A stretch of DNA of 64,000 nt from Pseudonocardia alni. Lineage in GTDB: Bacteria; Actinomycetota; Actinomycetes; Mycobacteriales; Pseudonocardiaceae. Within the stretch, counting starts at the first letter, position 1, and each line of letters starts with the position of its first letter. The translations under genes were made by a program, and so were the position numbers. This document shows, piece after piece, positions 9,226 through 17,262 of the stretch. The notes beneath the pieces are model-generated. The model was given only the letters and a program-made list of their open reading frames with translations, made no database searches and was not told the origin of the DNA. The stretch is taken from contig NZ_PHUJ01000003.1 of assembly GCF_002813375.1 (NCBI RefSeq), positions 4,340,001 through 4,404,000 on the forward strand, written 5' to 3'.

Positions 9226-9275
9226 ATCGGGGCCGCGGAACCCACGCACACGGGTTCCGCGGCCCCGATTTTTTT
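9226..9275 (+). terminator. Strong intrinsic terminator; probable whiB7 attenuator
   Basis: A perfect 18-bp GC-rich stem (9226-9243 with 9252-9269) has an 8-base loop and runs straight into seven T residues (9269-9275). It is one of the clearest factor-independent terminators in the window. It lies 85 bases before the whiB7 start, the position of the attenuator reported for mycobacterial whiB7 and Streptomyces wblC leaders. Conditional read-through on ribosome stress is inferred from that family knowledge. Confidence 0.85.
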
Positions 9276-9360
9276 GTCCCCGATTCCGTCCCGAGAGATG
9301 ACAGATCCCGACCAGACCGGTCTGACCAGTTACAGAGAAGTTCGATCGAGGAGGTCGATC

Positions 9361-9732
9361 GTGTACGTGCGATCCGTTCCGTGTGACGGCGGAATGATCA
9401 CCGAGCAGTCCGGCGGCGGCGCCGGACCCGACGAGGTGCGGCTGCGGTCCGTGCCGAGCGTGGGCTCAGCCCTGCCCTGCCGCAACGGCGACGCCGACCT
9501 GTGGTTCGCCGAGGCCCCGGCCGAGCTGGAGGAGGCGAAGTCCCGCTGCGGCGGCTGCCCGCTCCGGCAGGCCTGCCTGGACGGTGCGCTGGAGCGCGCC
9601 GAGCCGTGGGGTGTGTGGGGAGGCGAGATCTTCGACCACGGTCGGGTGATCCCACGCAAGCGCCCGAGGGGGCGTCCCCGCAAGGCCGACCTGGAGCGCG
9701 ACCGGGCCCTGGCCCTGGCCGCGAGCCGCTGA
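9361..9732 (+). CDS. whiB7: WhiB7/WblC iron-sulfur transcription factor
   Basis: A 123-residue redox-sensitive regulator that, in mycobacteria and Streptomyces, works with the vegetative sigma factor to switch on intrinsic antibiotic-resistance genes. The four cluster-ligating Cys are C40, C63, C66 and C72. The sigma-contact turn GVWGGE is at 84-89, and the AT-hook RGRPRK at 103-108 is the WhiB7 hallmark. The start is GTG 9361, five bases after GAGGAGGT; an internal ATG at codon 12 is a weaker alternative. It follows uvrD2 and a strong leader terminator, as in the Rv3197A locus. Expect induction by ribosome-targeting antibiotics through the leader. Confidence 0.95.
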   Translation: MYVRSVPCDGGMITEQSGGGAGPDEVRLRSVPSVGSALPCRNGDADLWFAEAPAELEEAKSRCGGCPLRQACLDGALERAEPWGVWGGEIFDHGRVIPRKRPRGRPRKADLERDRALALAASR

Positions 9733-9799
9733 CCGCAGCCGTACGGGCGCGACGCGCACCGCGGCGCCGCCGACCCACCAGACCCGAGGAGACCGAGAC

Positions 9800-10048
9800 A
9801 TGAACGACCTGAAGCCGGTACCGGCCGTGCGACCGATTCCCCGCACCGACCGTTCGTCCCACCTCGTGAACCAGGAGAACGTGATGACGCTCATCCAGGA
9901 AGCGCTGGCGAGATCCCATCAGCAGGAGGCACAACGGGCGGCGGCCGAGCACCGGCTCGCACGCCGGCTCACCGCGGGCCGCGGCTGGTCCCGGATCGCG
10001 GCCTGGGCCGCCTCCCGCGCCGAGCGGGCGCGGCTGCGCGCCGGCTGA
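9800..10048 (+). CDS. Small Arg/Ala-rich helical protein in the whiB7 operon
   Basis: An 82-residue product (ATG 9800 after GAGGAGACCGAGAC), 67 bases behind whiB7 with no terminator between. The last 54 residues from MTLIQEALARSHQQ are strongly basic and helical and resemble a family of very short mycobacterial proteins of unknown function. An internal ATG at 9884 could start just that part. The first 28 residues are low-complexity and Pro-rich. No catalytic motif. Co-transcription with whiB7 is inferred from spacing and from the shared terminator behind it. Confidence 0.65.
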   Translation: MNDLKPVPAVRPIPRTDRSSHLVNQENVMTLIQEALARSHQQEAQRAAAEHRLARRLTAGRGWSRIAAWAASRAERARLRAG

Positions 10049-10070
10049 TCCCGCCGCCGACCGATGCGAT

Positions 10071-10109
10071 CGGTGCCCCGTCCGGACCCGACGTCCGGGC
10101 GGGGCACCG
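10071..10109 (+). terminator. Terminator of the whiB7 operon
   Basis: A 16-bp stem with one G-U pair (10071-10086 with 10094-10109) and a 7-base loop, 22 bases after the small gene. No T-run follows. Confidence 0.7.
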
Positions 10110-10154
10110 TCGTGTCCGGGACCTGCCGGTCCGCCGGTGGGAGAGGGTGCCTCC

Positions 10155-10184
10155 TCGTCGCTTTGCTCTGCTCACCGATACGCA
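10155..10184 (+). repeat. Left copy of a 30-bp perfect inverted repeat
   Basis: All 30 bases are the exact reverse complement of 11456-11485. The pair brackets 1,271 bases holding the VOC gene, its palindromic intergenic region and the TetR pseudogene. It ends 10 bases before the VOC stop codon. I see no target-site duplication outside the repeats. Confidence 0.9.
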
Positions 10185-10194
10185 ACACCCCAGT

Positions 10195-10611
10195 TCAGGG
10201 CGCCGGCGACTCCGTGAAGGCGTCGGCGAACTCCGCCGACGGAACGATCTCGGTGATCACGTCGACCAGTACCCCGTCCGGCCCGGCGACGACGAAGTGC
10301 CGCTGCCCGAAGTCCTCGTCGCGTACCGGGAGCAGCGCCTCCAGCCCACCGCGGACGACGAGACGGTCCCACTCGGCGTCGACGTCGTCGACCTCGAGGT
10401 TCACCAGCGTCCCGGCGGCGGACCGGCCGCGGTACGCCGCCGGGATCGTCGGATGGTCCCGGTCGAGGACGGCGAGCTCGAAGCGTCCGCGACGGAGGCT
10501 GACGTACCAGTCGGTGTCGAAGACGACCTCGAATCCCATCGGGCCGGTCCAGAACGCGCGGGCGGCCGGGACATCGGCCGTCGCGAGGACCGGGTAGCAG
10601 CTGCGGAGCAC
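10195..10611 (-). CDS. VOC (glyoxalase/bleomycin-resistance/dioxygenase-fold) protein
   Basis: A 138-residue single-domain VOC protein with two beta-alpha-beta-beta-beta repeats: SCYPVLATADVPAARAFW at the N-terminus and GQRHFVVAGPDGVLVDVI at the C-terminus. The final Glu of VITE in strand eight could be a metal ligand; the other ligand positions are unclear. Drug-binding and metal-free members share this fold, so the activity is unknown. The start is GTG 10611, five bases after GGGAGGG. Divergent from a decayed TetR gene, with palindromes between, so it was probably TetR-controlled. The whole unit lies inside the 30-bp inverted repeats. Confidence 0.82.
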   Translation of the reverse strand: MLRSCYPVLATADVPAARAFWTGPMGFEVVFDTDWYVSLRRGRFELAVLDRDHPTIPAAYRGRSAAGTLVNLEVDDVDAEWDRLVVRGGLEALLPVRDEDFGQRHFVVAGPDGVLVDVITEIVPSAEFADAFTESPAP

Positions 10612-10630
10612 GGCACCCTCCCATTCGCAT

Positions 10631-10673
10631 ACATACGGTATGTGAAATCTAGTGACGTACCATCGGTACGTCA
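10631..10673. promoter_or_regulatory. Two palindromes between VOC gene and TetR pseudogene (likely operators)
   Basis: ACATAC-G-GTATGT (10631-10643) and a 9-bp-arm palindrome with ATC centre (10653-10661 with 10665-10673) lie in a locally AT-richer divergent promoter region. Their size and symmetry suit a TetR-family dimer. Confidence 0.6.
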
Positions 10674-10687
10674 ATTGGGGAGGGGGC

Positions 10688-11407
10688 GTGGCGTTCGGTC
10701 CGGACAGCGCGAGCGGACCCGGTAGGCGCTGCTGGACGAGGCGGACTGCCTGTTCGCCCACAACGGGTACGGCGCGGTCGGGCTGCCGACCGTCGTCGCC
10801 GGGGCCGGGGTGACGACGGGCTCGCCCTCCCATCAGTTCGACGGCAGCGCGGCGCTGTTCGCCGCGGTCCTGGAGCGGTGGCGGACCGGGTGGCGGATCG
10901 GGTGGTCGACGCGGGGAGGCGGTCCCCGACCCGTGGGGGCGGCTCGTCGCCGGGTGCCGGGTGTTCCTCGGCGCCGCACGGAGCCGTCGGCGGCGCGGAT
11001 CATGCTCGTCGACGGGCACGGCCTGCTGGGCTGGGGCGCGCCGGCGCGAGCTGGGCGCCGAGTCGTCGGGACGGCACCTTGTCGAGGCGCCGGCCGATCC
11101 CGGCGAGCGCGGGGCGCCGGTGCGCAGTCGGTCGAGCCGCTGGCCCGACTGCTGTCGGGAGCCATGAACGAGCACGCCATGTGGCTCGCGGAGCCCGGCA
11201 CGGCCCATGGGGAGCGAGACCCGGAGCCGGCGCCGACCGGGAGCGGCCCGGTGCCAGCGACCCGGGGCCGGCGCGGAACCGCCGACCGGCGGGTCGGACC
11301 CACGACGGGGTGGCGGTAGGACGACCGGACCGGGGAGCGCGGGTGACCGGGGCGCGGCGCGGGCCGCGCTCGACCGGGTACTCGACGGGCTCCGCGTCCG
11401 CCCCTGA
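10688..11407 (+). pseudogene. Decayed TetR-family regulator
   Basis: Homology to a TetR repressor continues for about 720 bases but alternates between two reading frames. The helix-turn-helix reads LLDEADCLFAHNGYGAVG then VTTGSPSHQFDGSAALFA, with an in-frame TAG (10723-10725) just before it. Later blocks are RLVAGCRVFLGAA (other frame), IMLVDGHGLLGWG (first frame), RRELGAESSGRHLVE (other frame), SVEPLARLLSGAMNEHAMW (first frame) and AALDRVLDGLRVRP then stop (other frame). That needs one nonsense change and at least four frame changes. The order and spacing of blocks are those of an intact TetR protein of about 200 residues. The first candidate start (GTG 10688) is itself out of frame with the helix-turn-helix. 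Confidence 0.8.
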
Positions 11408-11455
11408 CCCCACGACGCCCCCGAAGACCCCGCCAGCGGCGCCGACCTGCGCTGC

Positions 11456-11485
11456 TGCGTATCGGTGAGCAGAGCAAAGCGACGA
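11456..11485 (-). repeat. Right copy of the 30-bp perfect inverted repeat
   Basis: Exact reverse complement of 10155-10184. It lies 48 bases beyond the end of the TetR pseudogene and 42 bases before the 3' end of the ABC1-kinase gene. Confidence 0.9.
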
Positions 11486-11527
11486 CAGGACACCCCCGTC
11501 CCGCAGGACCGGAGTAGCGAAGGGAGG

Positions 11528-12859
11528 TCAGCCGGTCGGGGCGTCCGGCTCGAACATCTCCGGCTGCCACTCGGCGACGATCTCCCGCAGCCGCACGTGG
11601 GAGTCGAGCTGGCACAGGATGCCGACGGTCCCCATCGTCACCCGGTGCACCAGCAGGAACCGCGGGGGCAGGTTCAGCGACCGGCCGATCGCCGCCTCCG
11701 GGCTACGGAGATCACCGACCCGCTCGGCCTGCTTCTGGATCCATCGGCGGCTGAAGTGGAACTCCTCGGACCCCAGCGGCTCGGTGAAGGGTGCGAGGTA
11801 GCCGAGGATCTGCTCGGACTCGATCCGGGCGCCGTCGCGGACGAACCCGGCCGAGCGCATCAGGGCCATCAGGTCGCCGCTGCGCCCCTCGAGCGCGTAC
11901 TTGGTCATCGTGACCAGCTCGGGGGGCATGCCGTCGGGCATCCGGGCGACGGCACCGAAGTCGAGGACGAGCAGACGGCCGTCGTCGAGGATCCCGAAGT
12001 TACCGGGGTGCGGGTCGGCGTGCAGCAGGTGCGCGCGGTCCGGCGCCGAGTAGTGGAAGCGGGCCAGCTGGTTGCCCGCGTGGTCGCGCTCCTCGCGGGT
12101 GCCGTCGCGGATGATCGAGGCCAGCGGGCGGCCCTGTACCCACTCCGTGATGACGGCCTTGGGGGCCGAACCGACCACGCGGGGGATCTTCACGTCCGGG
12201 TCGTCCTCGTAGAACGCGGCGAACTCGCGCTGGTACGCGGCCTCGTCGCGGTAGTCGAGCTCCTCCTCCATGCGGTCCTTGAGCTCCGCGACCAGCGGCT
12301 TGATCTCCATACCGGGGACCAGCGGCTGCAGGATGCGGCTCATCCGCCCGAGCTGACGCAGGTCCGAGCGCAGCGCCTCCTCGGCGCCGGGGTACTGCAC
12401 CTTGACCGCGACCTCGCGGCCGTCGCGCTTCCAGACCGCGCGGTGCACCTGGCCGATGCTGGCCGAGGCGGCGGGCGTCTCGTCGAAGTCGGCGAACCGG
12501 GACCGCCAGGACCGCCCGAACTGCTGGGTGAGCATGTAGTCGACGTCGGCCATGGGCATCGGCGGCGCCGCGGACTGCAGCTTGGTGAGCGCCTCACGGT
12601 AGGGCTCGGCGTACTCGTCGGGCACGGCCGCCTCGAACACGCTGAGCGCCTGCCCGAACTTCATCGCGCCGCCCTTGAGCTCGCCGAGCACCTCGAACAG
12701 CTGCTCGGCGCTCTTGGTCGCGAGCTGGGCCGCGATCTCGTCGCGGTCACCACCCGTGAGACGGCGCCCGAACCCTGCTGCGGCACGTCCGGCGACGCCG
12801 AGCGGGAGGCCGGCGAGCTTGGCGGTGCGCGAGGCGGTTCTTCGGGGAATGTCGCTCAC
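11528..12859 (-). CDS. ABC1/ADCK/UbiB-type atypical kinase
   Basis: A 443-residue protein-kinase-like ATPase of the UbiB/ABC1 family. It has the family-specific KxGQ motif (AMKFGQALS), the Gly-to-Ala-type loop ASIGQVH, the VAVKVQYPG lysine strand, HADPHPGNFGI in place of the HRD loop and VLDFGAVA for the metal site. Such proteins support isoprenoid-quinone or lipid metabolism. The start GTG 12859 overlaps the stop of the upstream ThiF-like gene (GTGA), so they are co-translated. It corresponds in position to Rv3197, a putative macrolide-related ABC1 protein next to whiB7. The frame is open upstream, but that part lies over the neighbouring gene. Confidence 0.9.
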   Translation of the reverse strand: MSDIPRRTASRTAKLAGLPLGVAGRAAAGFGRRLTGGDRDEIAAQLATKSAEQLFEVLGELKGGAMKFGQALSVFEAAVPDEYAEPYREALTKLQSAAPPMPMADVDYMLTQQFGRSWRSRFADFDETPAASASIGQVHRAVWKRDGREVAVKVQYPGAEEALRSDLRQLGRMSRILQPLVPGMEIKPLVAELKDRMEEELDYRDEAAYQREFAAFYEDDPDVKIPRVVGSAPKAVITEWVQGRPLASIIRDGTREERDHAGNQLARFHYSAPDRAHLLHADPHPGNFGILDDGRLLVLDFGAVARMPDGMPPELVTMTKYALEGRSGDLMALMRSAGFVRDGARIESEQILGYLAPFTEPLGSEEFHFSRRWIQKQAERVGDLRSPEAAIGRSLNLPPRFLLVHRVTMGTVGILCQLDSHVRLREIVAEWQPEMFEPDAPTG

Positions 12860-13815
12860 ACGGTGATTGTCCACCCGGCCGGGGGATTCCCGCACGGCGC
12901 GGTGGGCCCCGGTGCGCTGTCCGGTACCGCTGCAGCCGCTGTGCCGCAGGAACAACCGGGTCGTCGGAACCCCGGACGGGTGAGGACCGTCGCCGCGTCC
13001 GCGTCGACCTCCAGCACCGCTCCCCACGACGCGGGCGGCCGGCCGCCACGCACCGGCCCGTCGACGGCGGCGAGCACCTGGCCGACCGCCACCGCCGCCG
13101 TCGCGACCAGCACGTGCGGTGCCGCCGACGACGGTCCGCCGGCCGCACCGGGCGCCCCCGCACAACCGGGACACGGCCCCCGGCCCGGCAGGACGAGCGG
13201 CCCCACCACGCCGCGGCCGTCGCGCAGGGCCACGAACAGGTGCTCCGACGGAGCCTCCGGCGGCATCGGCCCGTCGTCGGCGAGCACCACCAGGTCCGCG
13301 GGCACCCGCCGGGGCGGATCGGTGTCGACACCGGCGTCGCGCAGGAACGTGCGCAGCTCCTCCCCGCGGTCCCGGCCCGGCCCCACCGGCAGCCCGGCCA
13401 GCACGTCGTCGGCGCCCGTCACCCCGCCGACCTGCGGGTACAGCTGTCCGATCCCGGCCCGGGCCAGCCCGGCGACGACCGCCACGGCGAGCGCGCCGTC
13501 GCCGCGGACCTCGACCAGCGTGCCCTCCCGGCGCCGCCGGACCCGGTCCACGACGTCCGGGTCGGCGAGCAGCCCCGCCCGCCACAGGACGGCGAGCAGC
13601 ACCGCGACCTCGTCGTCGCCCCGGGTGAGCGCACCGGTCGGGCACGGGCCGTCGGCGAGCCGGTCCAGTGCGTCGACGGCGGCGGGGGACAGCTCCTCCA
13701 GCAGCCGGGCCCGGGGTGGGCCGGACCCGATCCGGCGGGCTCGTGGCCCGGCCGGGAGGACGGCGAGGTGGGCGGCGAGCGCGAGCCGTGCGGGCAGTCC
13801 GGTCACCGGTGCCAC
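12856..13815 (-). CDS. ThiF/TOMM cyclodehydratase-like protein (Rv3196-like)
   Basis: A 319-residue protein with an Ala-rich N-terminal winged-helix-like part and a C-terminal E1/ThiF-like region. It carries two Cys pairs, GPCPGCAG and PGCSCG, that could bind zinc as in the E1-like partners of azoline-forming enzymes. The Gly-rich nucleotide loop of true E1 enzymes is not obvious, so it may bind peptide leaders rather than ATP. No YcaO gene is nearby. It starts at ATG 13815 and overlaps the ABC1-kinase start by four bases. Position matches Rv3196 of M. tuberculosis. Biological role unknown. Confidence 0.72.
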   Translation of the reverse strand: MAPVTGLPARLALAAHLAVLPAGPRARRIGSGPPRARLLEELSPAAVDALDRLADGPCPTGALTRGDDEVAVLLAVLWRAGLLADPDVVDRVRRRREGTLVEVRGDGALAVAVVAGLARAGIGQLYPQVGGVTGADDVLAGLPVGPGRDRGEELRTFLRDAGVDTDPPRRVPADLVVLADDGPMPPEAPSEHLFVALRDGRGVVGPLVLPGRGPCPGCAGAPGAAGGPSSAAPHVLVATAAVAVGQVLAAVDGPVRGGRPPASWGAVLEVDADAATVLTRPGFRRPGCSCGTAAAAVPDSAPGPTAPCGNPPAGWTITV

Positions 13816-13897
13816 GGTGCCCGCTCCGTGCGGCGACGGGGCCGGAACACGTCCGCGCCGTTCGCATCCGCGAACCGGGGCGGCCTACCCTGGAGCC

Positions 13898-14539
13898 ATG
13901 GCGAGTCCCCCGGTAGAGGTCCGACGCAGCGCCCGCCGGAAGCGCATGGTCAGTGCCCGGCGGGAGGGGGAACGGCTCGTCGTGTTCATCCCGGGCTGGA
14001 TGTCCGCCGAACAGGAACGCGATTGGGTCGCGGAGATGGTGCGGCGCGTCGAGGCGAGCGAGGCCCGCCGCCGCTCACCGGGCCGCAACAACGACGAGGC
14101 ACTGGCGCGCCGCGGCCTGGAGCTGTCGAAGCGCTGGTTGGAGGGGCGCGCGCGGCCGTCGTCGATCCGGTGGGTGCCGACGATGCGCACCCGCTGGGCG
14201 TCGTGCACCCCCGACGACGCCACGATCCGGATCAGCGAGCGCCTGCGGGACGCGCCGGGCTGGGTCGTCGACTACGTGCTGGTGCACGAGCTGGCCCACC
14301 TGCTGTCCGCCGCGCACGACGACGTCTTCTGGTCCTGGGTGCGCCGCTACCCGCGCACGGAGCGGGCCATCGGCTACCTGGAGGGCCTCAACGCGGCCGC
14401 GGAGCTCGGCATCACCGGTGTCGACGGCGACCCGGCCACTGCCGACGAGCCCGACGGGGTCGCCGACGCCGACGGTGAGGTCGGCGGGTTCGGCGGGACC
14501 GGCCCCGGGATGGAGCCGGTCCGCGCGACCGGGACCTGA
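13898..14539 (+). CDS. YgjP/DUF45-type zinc metallopeptidase
   Basis: A 213-residue protein with the DUF45/YgjP arrangement: a strongly basic N-terminus, RWASCTPDDATIRIS (the WxSC motif), then the zinc helix VHELAHLL with H130, E131 and H134 and a further conserved His in SAAHDDVFW. The family resembles WLM/SprT-like peptidases thought to act on DNA-protein crosslinks or modified proteins. The acidic Gly-rich last 30 residues look disordered. ATG 13898 lies 6 bases after TACCCT (13886-13891), so the mRNA is probably leaderless. Divergent from the ThiF-like gene and convergent with the DUF2342 gene, eight bases away. Confidence 0.85.
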   Translation: MASPPVEVRRSARRKRMVSARREGERLVVFIPGWMSAEQERDWVAEMVRRVEASEARRRSPGRNNDEALARRGLELSKRWLEGRARPSSIRWVPTMRTRWASCTPDDATIRISERLRDAPGWVVDYVLVHELAHLLSAAHDDVFWSWVRRYPRTERAIGYLEGLNAAAELGITGVDGDPATADEPDGVADADGEVGGFGGTGPGMEPVRATGT

Positions 14540-14546
14540 GCCGGGC

Positions 14547-16136
14547 TCAGGAGTCCTTCCGGTCCGTCCCGTCCTCGCCGTCGGTGTCCTCCGCGGAGGG
14601 CTTCTCCGTCCCGGGCTCCTCCGGGGTCCCGGACGCCTCGGTCTTCCCCTTCTCCGCGTCGGCCGCCATCTGGCGCTCCAGCTCGGCGATCGGGTCGTCC
14701 GGGACGGCCCCGCCGGTCGCACCGCCGCGCACGAAGGCGGCCGGGTCGTCCAGGTCGTCGGCCGACGGGATCAGGTCCGGGTGCGCCCAGACCGCGTCGC
14801 GGCCCTCCACGCCGCGCTCGGCGCCCAGCAGCTTCCACAGGTCCGCCGCGGCCCGCAGCTTCCGCGGCCGCAGCTCCAGCCCGACGATCGTCGCGAACGC
14901 CTGCTCCGCGGGCCCGCCCGAGGCACGGCGGCGGCGCATCGTCTCGCGCATCGCCTCGGCCCCGGGCAGCCGCTCGGTCAGCGCCTCGGCGACGACGGTG
15001 TCCACCCAGCCCTCGATCAGGGCGAGGAGGGTCTCCAGCCGGGCCAGCGCCGCCTTCTGCTGCGGTGTGTCCTCCGGCTCGAACATGCCGGACTGCATGG
15101 CCTCCTGGATCGACTCCGGGTTCGACGGGTCGATCCCGCGGGCGAGCTCCTCGATCCGCGAGGTGTCCACGGTGATGCCGCGGGCGTACTCCTCGACGGC
15201 GCCGAGCAGCCGCTCGCGCAGCCAGTGCACGTGGGTGAACAGCCGCTGGTGGGCGGCCTCGCGCGCGGCGAGGAACAGCGTGACCTCACCGGCCGGGCGG
15301 TCCAGGCCCTCGGTGAACCGGGCGACGGCCTCGGGCAGCAGTGCGGAGGTGCGCTCCGGGCCGACCGGGATGCCGAGCTCGGTGGAGGTCAGCACCTCCT
15401 TGCCGAGCTGCGCCAGGCCCTGGCCGAGCTGGCTGCCGAACGCCATCCCGCCCATCTTGCCGAGCATCCCCAGCATCGGGCCCGCCGCGCCGCGGACCTC
15501 CTCGGGCAGACCCTCGACCCAGGCCGACGACAGCCGCGTCGCGACCGGGTCGCAGAGCCGCTTCCAGGTCGGCATGCCGGCCCGCACCCAGTCCGACGGC
15601 GTCCAGGCCTTCACCTCACCGCCGGAGGAGGGGAACGACGTCGCCGGGTCGAGCCACAGCTCCGCGAGCTTCACGGCCTCGGCGACCCCGGTGCGCTGGG
15701 CGTCGGTGAGCGACGACGTCGACTGCGCGAGCTGCTGGGTGGCGATCCGGGCGGCGAGGTCGTAGTCGACGGGGCCGTCGTCGGAGGAGCCGCTGCTGGA
15801 GAGCATCTGGCCGAGCTGGGACAGCATCTGCCCGAGCTGGCTCATGTCGAACTGGCCCCCGCCGGGCATACCCGGCATGCCGGGGATCCCGCCCATGCCG
15901 AACGCCGCGAACGGGTTCTGGCCCGCGCCGCCGGAGGCGCCCGACGGGTCGTCGGACTGGGGGTGCGACCCGAAGCCGAACGGGTCCTTCGGGCCCTCGG
16001 GCTCGCCCTTCCCGTCCTTGCCCGACGTGCCCCCGTCCTTGCCGGAGGCGTCGCCGGAACCCGAGTCGGGCTGGTCGCCGGGCTCGCGGTCGCGGTCACG
16101 GTCGGCGGGGCCGAAGCCGAAGGGGACGTCGCTCAT
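14547..16136 (-). CDS. DUF2342 zinc-dependent metalloprotease-like protein
   Basis: A 529-residue protein of the actinobacterial DUF2342/F420-biosynthesis-associated hydrolase family, at the place of Rv3195. The first 100 residues are a low-complexity Gly/Asp/Ser/Lys and Gly-Met-Pro region. The conserved helical body follows, with AREAAHQRLFTHVHWLRERL holding the His and Glu residues assigned to metal binding in the family. The last 60 residues are acidic and disordered. ATG 16136 is preferred to an in-frame ATG three codons earlier because TACGGT (16144-16149, minus strand) lies 7 bases before it. Substrate not known. Confidence 0.85.
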   Translation of the reverse strand: MSDVPFGFGPADRDRDREPGDQPDSGSGDASGKDGGTSGKDGKGEPEGPKDPFGFGSHPQSDDPSGASGGAGQNPFAAFGMGGIPGMPGMPGGGQFDMSQLGQMLSQLGQMLSSSGSSDDGPVDYDLAARIATQQLAQSTSSLTDAQRTGVAEAVKLAELWLDPATSFPSSGGEVKAWTPSDWVRAGMPTWKRLCDPVATRLSSAWVEGLPEEVRGAAGPMLGMLGKMGGMAFGSQLGQGLAQLGKEVLTSTELGIPVGPERTSALLPEAVARFTEGLDRPAGEVTLFLAAREAAHQRLFTHVHWLRERLLGAVEEYARGITVDTSRIEELARGIDPSNPESIQEAMQSGMFEPEDTPQQKAALARLETLLALIEGWVDTVVAEALTERLPGAEAMRETMRRRRASGGPAEQAFATIVGLELRPRKLRAAADLWKLLGAERGVEGRDAVWAHPDLIPSADDLDDPAAFVRGGATGGAVPDDPIAELERQMAADAEKGKTEASGTPEEPGTEKPSAEDTDGEDGTDRKDS

Positions 16137-16233
16137 GGCGTCCACCGTACGCGGGCCCGGGGGGTGGTCGCCGCCCCGACAGCCGGTGGATCGGGCCTGG
16201 TGGGGCGGTGTTCGCCGGGAGCGGACCGGGGAA

Positions 16234-17262
16234 CTACGAGCAGCCGGCCGGCGTACCGCCGGTGTCGAGGGTGGTCAGCGCCCCGACCGCCTCGTCGAGG
16301 GTCCCGACCCGCACGAGCCGGAGCCCGTCGGGCGCGTCCTCGGCGGCCTCGGTGCAGTTCGCGGCGGGCACCAGGAACGTCTGCGCACCGACCTCGCGGG
16401 CCTTCAGCATCTTGAACCGGATGCCGCTGATCGGCCCGACCCGGCCCTCGGCGTCGATGGTGCCGGTGCCGGCGACGAACCGGCCGCCGGTCAGCGGACC
16501 CGGGGTCAGCTTGTCGACCAGCGCCAGGCTGAACATCAGCCCGGCCGAGGGGCCGCCGACGTCGCCCAGGGTGATGGTCAGCTTCTGTCCCTCGGCTGGG
16601 GAGGTGGCCGGGGTGATGCCCAGGAAGGCCCGCGCCGGGTCGTCCGGGTGGGCGGCCGGGGTGACGGCGACCTGGCGCGGCGCGGCGTCCCCGCGGCGGA
16701 CGGTGAGAGTGACCGGCTGCCCGGGGCGGGCGGTCCCCATGGCGTCGAGCAGGCCCTGGACCGAGGTCACCGGGGTGGCGCCGACGGCGCGGATCTCGTC
16801 GCCGGGTTCCAGCACCCCCGCCGACGGCGAGCCGTCGGTCAGCGCGCCGACCGTGACCCGGGTCGGCAGGCGCAGGTGGGTCAGCGCCGCGGCCTCGGCG
16901 TTCGCGATCGAGCCGTCGAACTCCTGCTGGTTGGCCTGGGTGACCTGTTCGGTGGACTCGCCGGGCGGGTACAGCGACCAGCGCGGCGCGAGCCGGTAGG
17001 TGCCCGAGGCCCACATGCCCAGCGCCCGCAGCGTCGAGATCCCGTCGGTGACGCCGACGGTGGTCATGTTCAGGTGCCCGGTCGTCGGGTAGGTCGGCAG
17101 GCCCTCCGCGGACACGACAGGCGTGCCCTCGACCTCACCGAGGGTGTCGAAGGTCGGCCCCGGCCCGAGGGCGACGACCGGCGCGGGGACCACGGTCCCG
17201 ACCGCCGTGAGGGCCAGCAGTACGAGGACCGCGGTCACCCACGTCGAAGATCGAACGCCCAC
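16234..17262 (-). CDS. PDZ-domain Lon-type serine protease (YlbL family)
   Basis: A 342-residue membrane-anchored protease. One N-terminal transmembrane helix (WVTAVLVLLALTAVGTVV) is followed by a PDZ domain at about residues 150-235 (SPSAGVLEPGDEIRAVG). A C-terminal Lon protease domain follows, with the catalytic Ser in DVGGPSAGLMF and the Lys in SGIRFKMLKA. There is no ATPase domain, as in YlbL/Rv3194c. The predicted active site faces the cell exterior. GTG 17262 lies 8 bases after TAGGGT (17271-17276, minus strand). Divergent from the UPF0182 gene, an arrangement conserved in actinobacteria. Confidence 0.9.
   Translation of the reverse strand: MGVRSSTWVTAVLVLLALTAVGTVVPAPVVALGPGPTFDTLGEVEGTPVVSAEGLPTYPTTGHLNMTTVGVTDGISTLRALGMWASGTYRLAPRWSLYPPGESTEQVTQANQQEFDGSIANAEAAALTHLRLPTRVTVGALTDGSPSAGVLEPGDEIRAVGATPVTSVQGLLDAMGTARPGQPVTLTVRRGDAAPRQVAVTPAAHPDDPARAFLGITPATSPAEGQKLTITLGDVGGPSAGLMFSLALVDKLTPGPLTGGRFVAGTGTIDAEGRVGPISGIRFKMLKAREVGAQTFLVPAANCTEAAEDAPDGLRLVRVGTLDEAVGALTTLDTGGTPAGCS

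Noticed and set aside
10195..11493. A 432-codon minus-strand gene including the VOC domain
   Set aside because: Only the last 138 codons are protein-like. The upstream part runs antisense through the TetR pseudogene, and a good ribosome site marks GTG 10611.
11465..13897. An N-terminal extension of the YgjP-like gene of more than 800 codons
   Set aside because: The extension lies antisense to the ABC1-kinase and ThiF-like genes and has shadow composition. A leaderless-type start exists at 13898.
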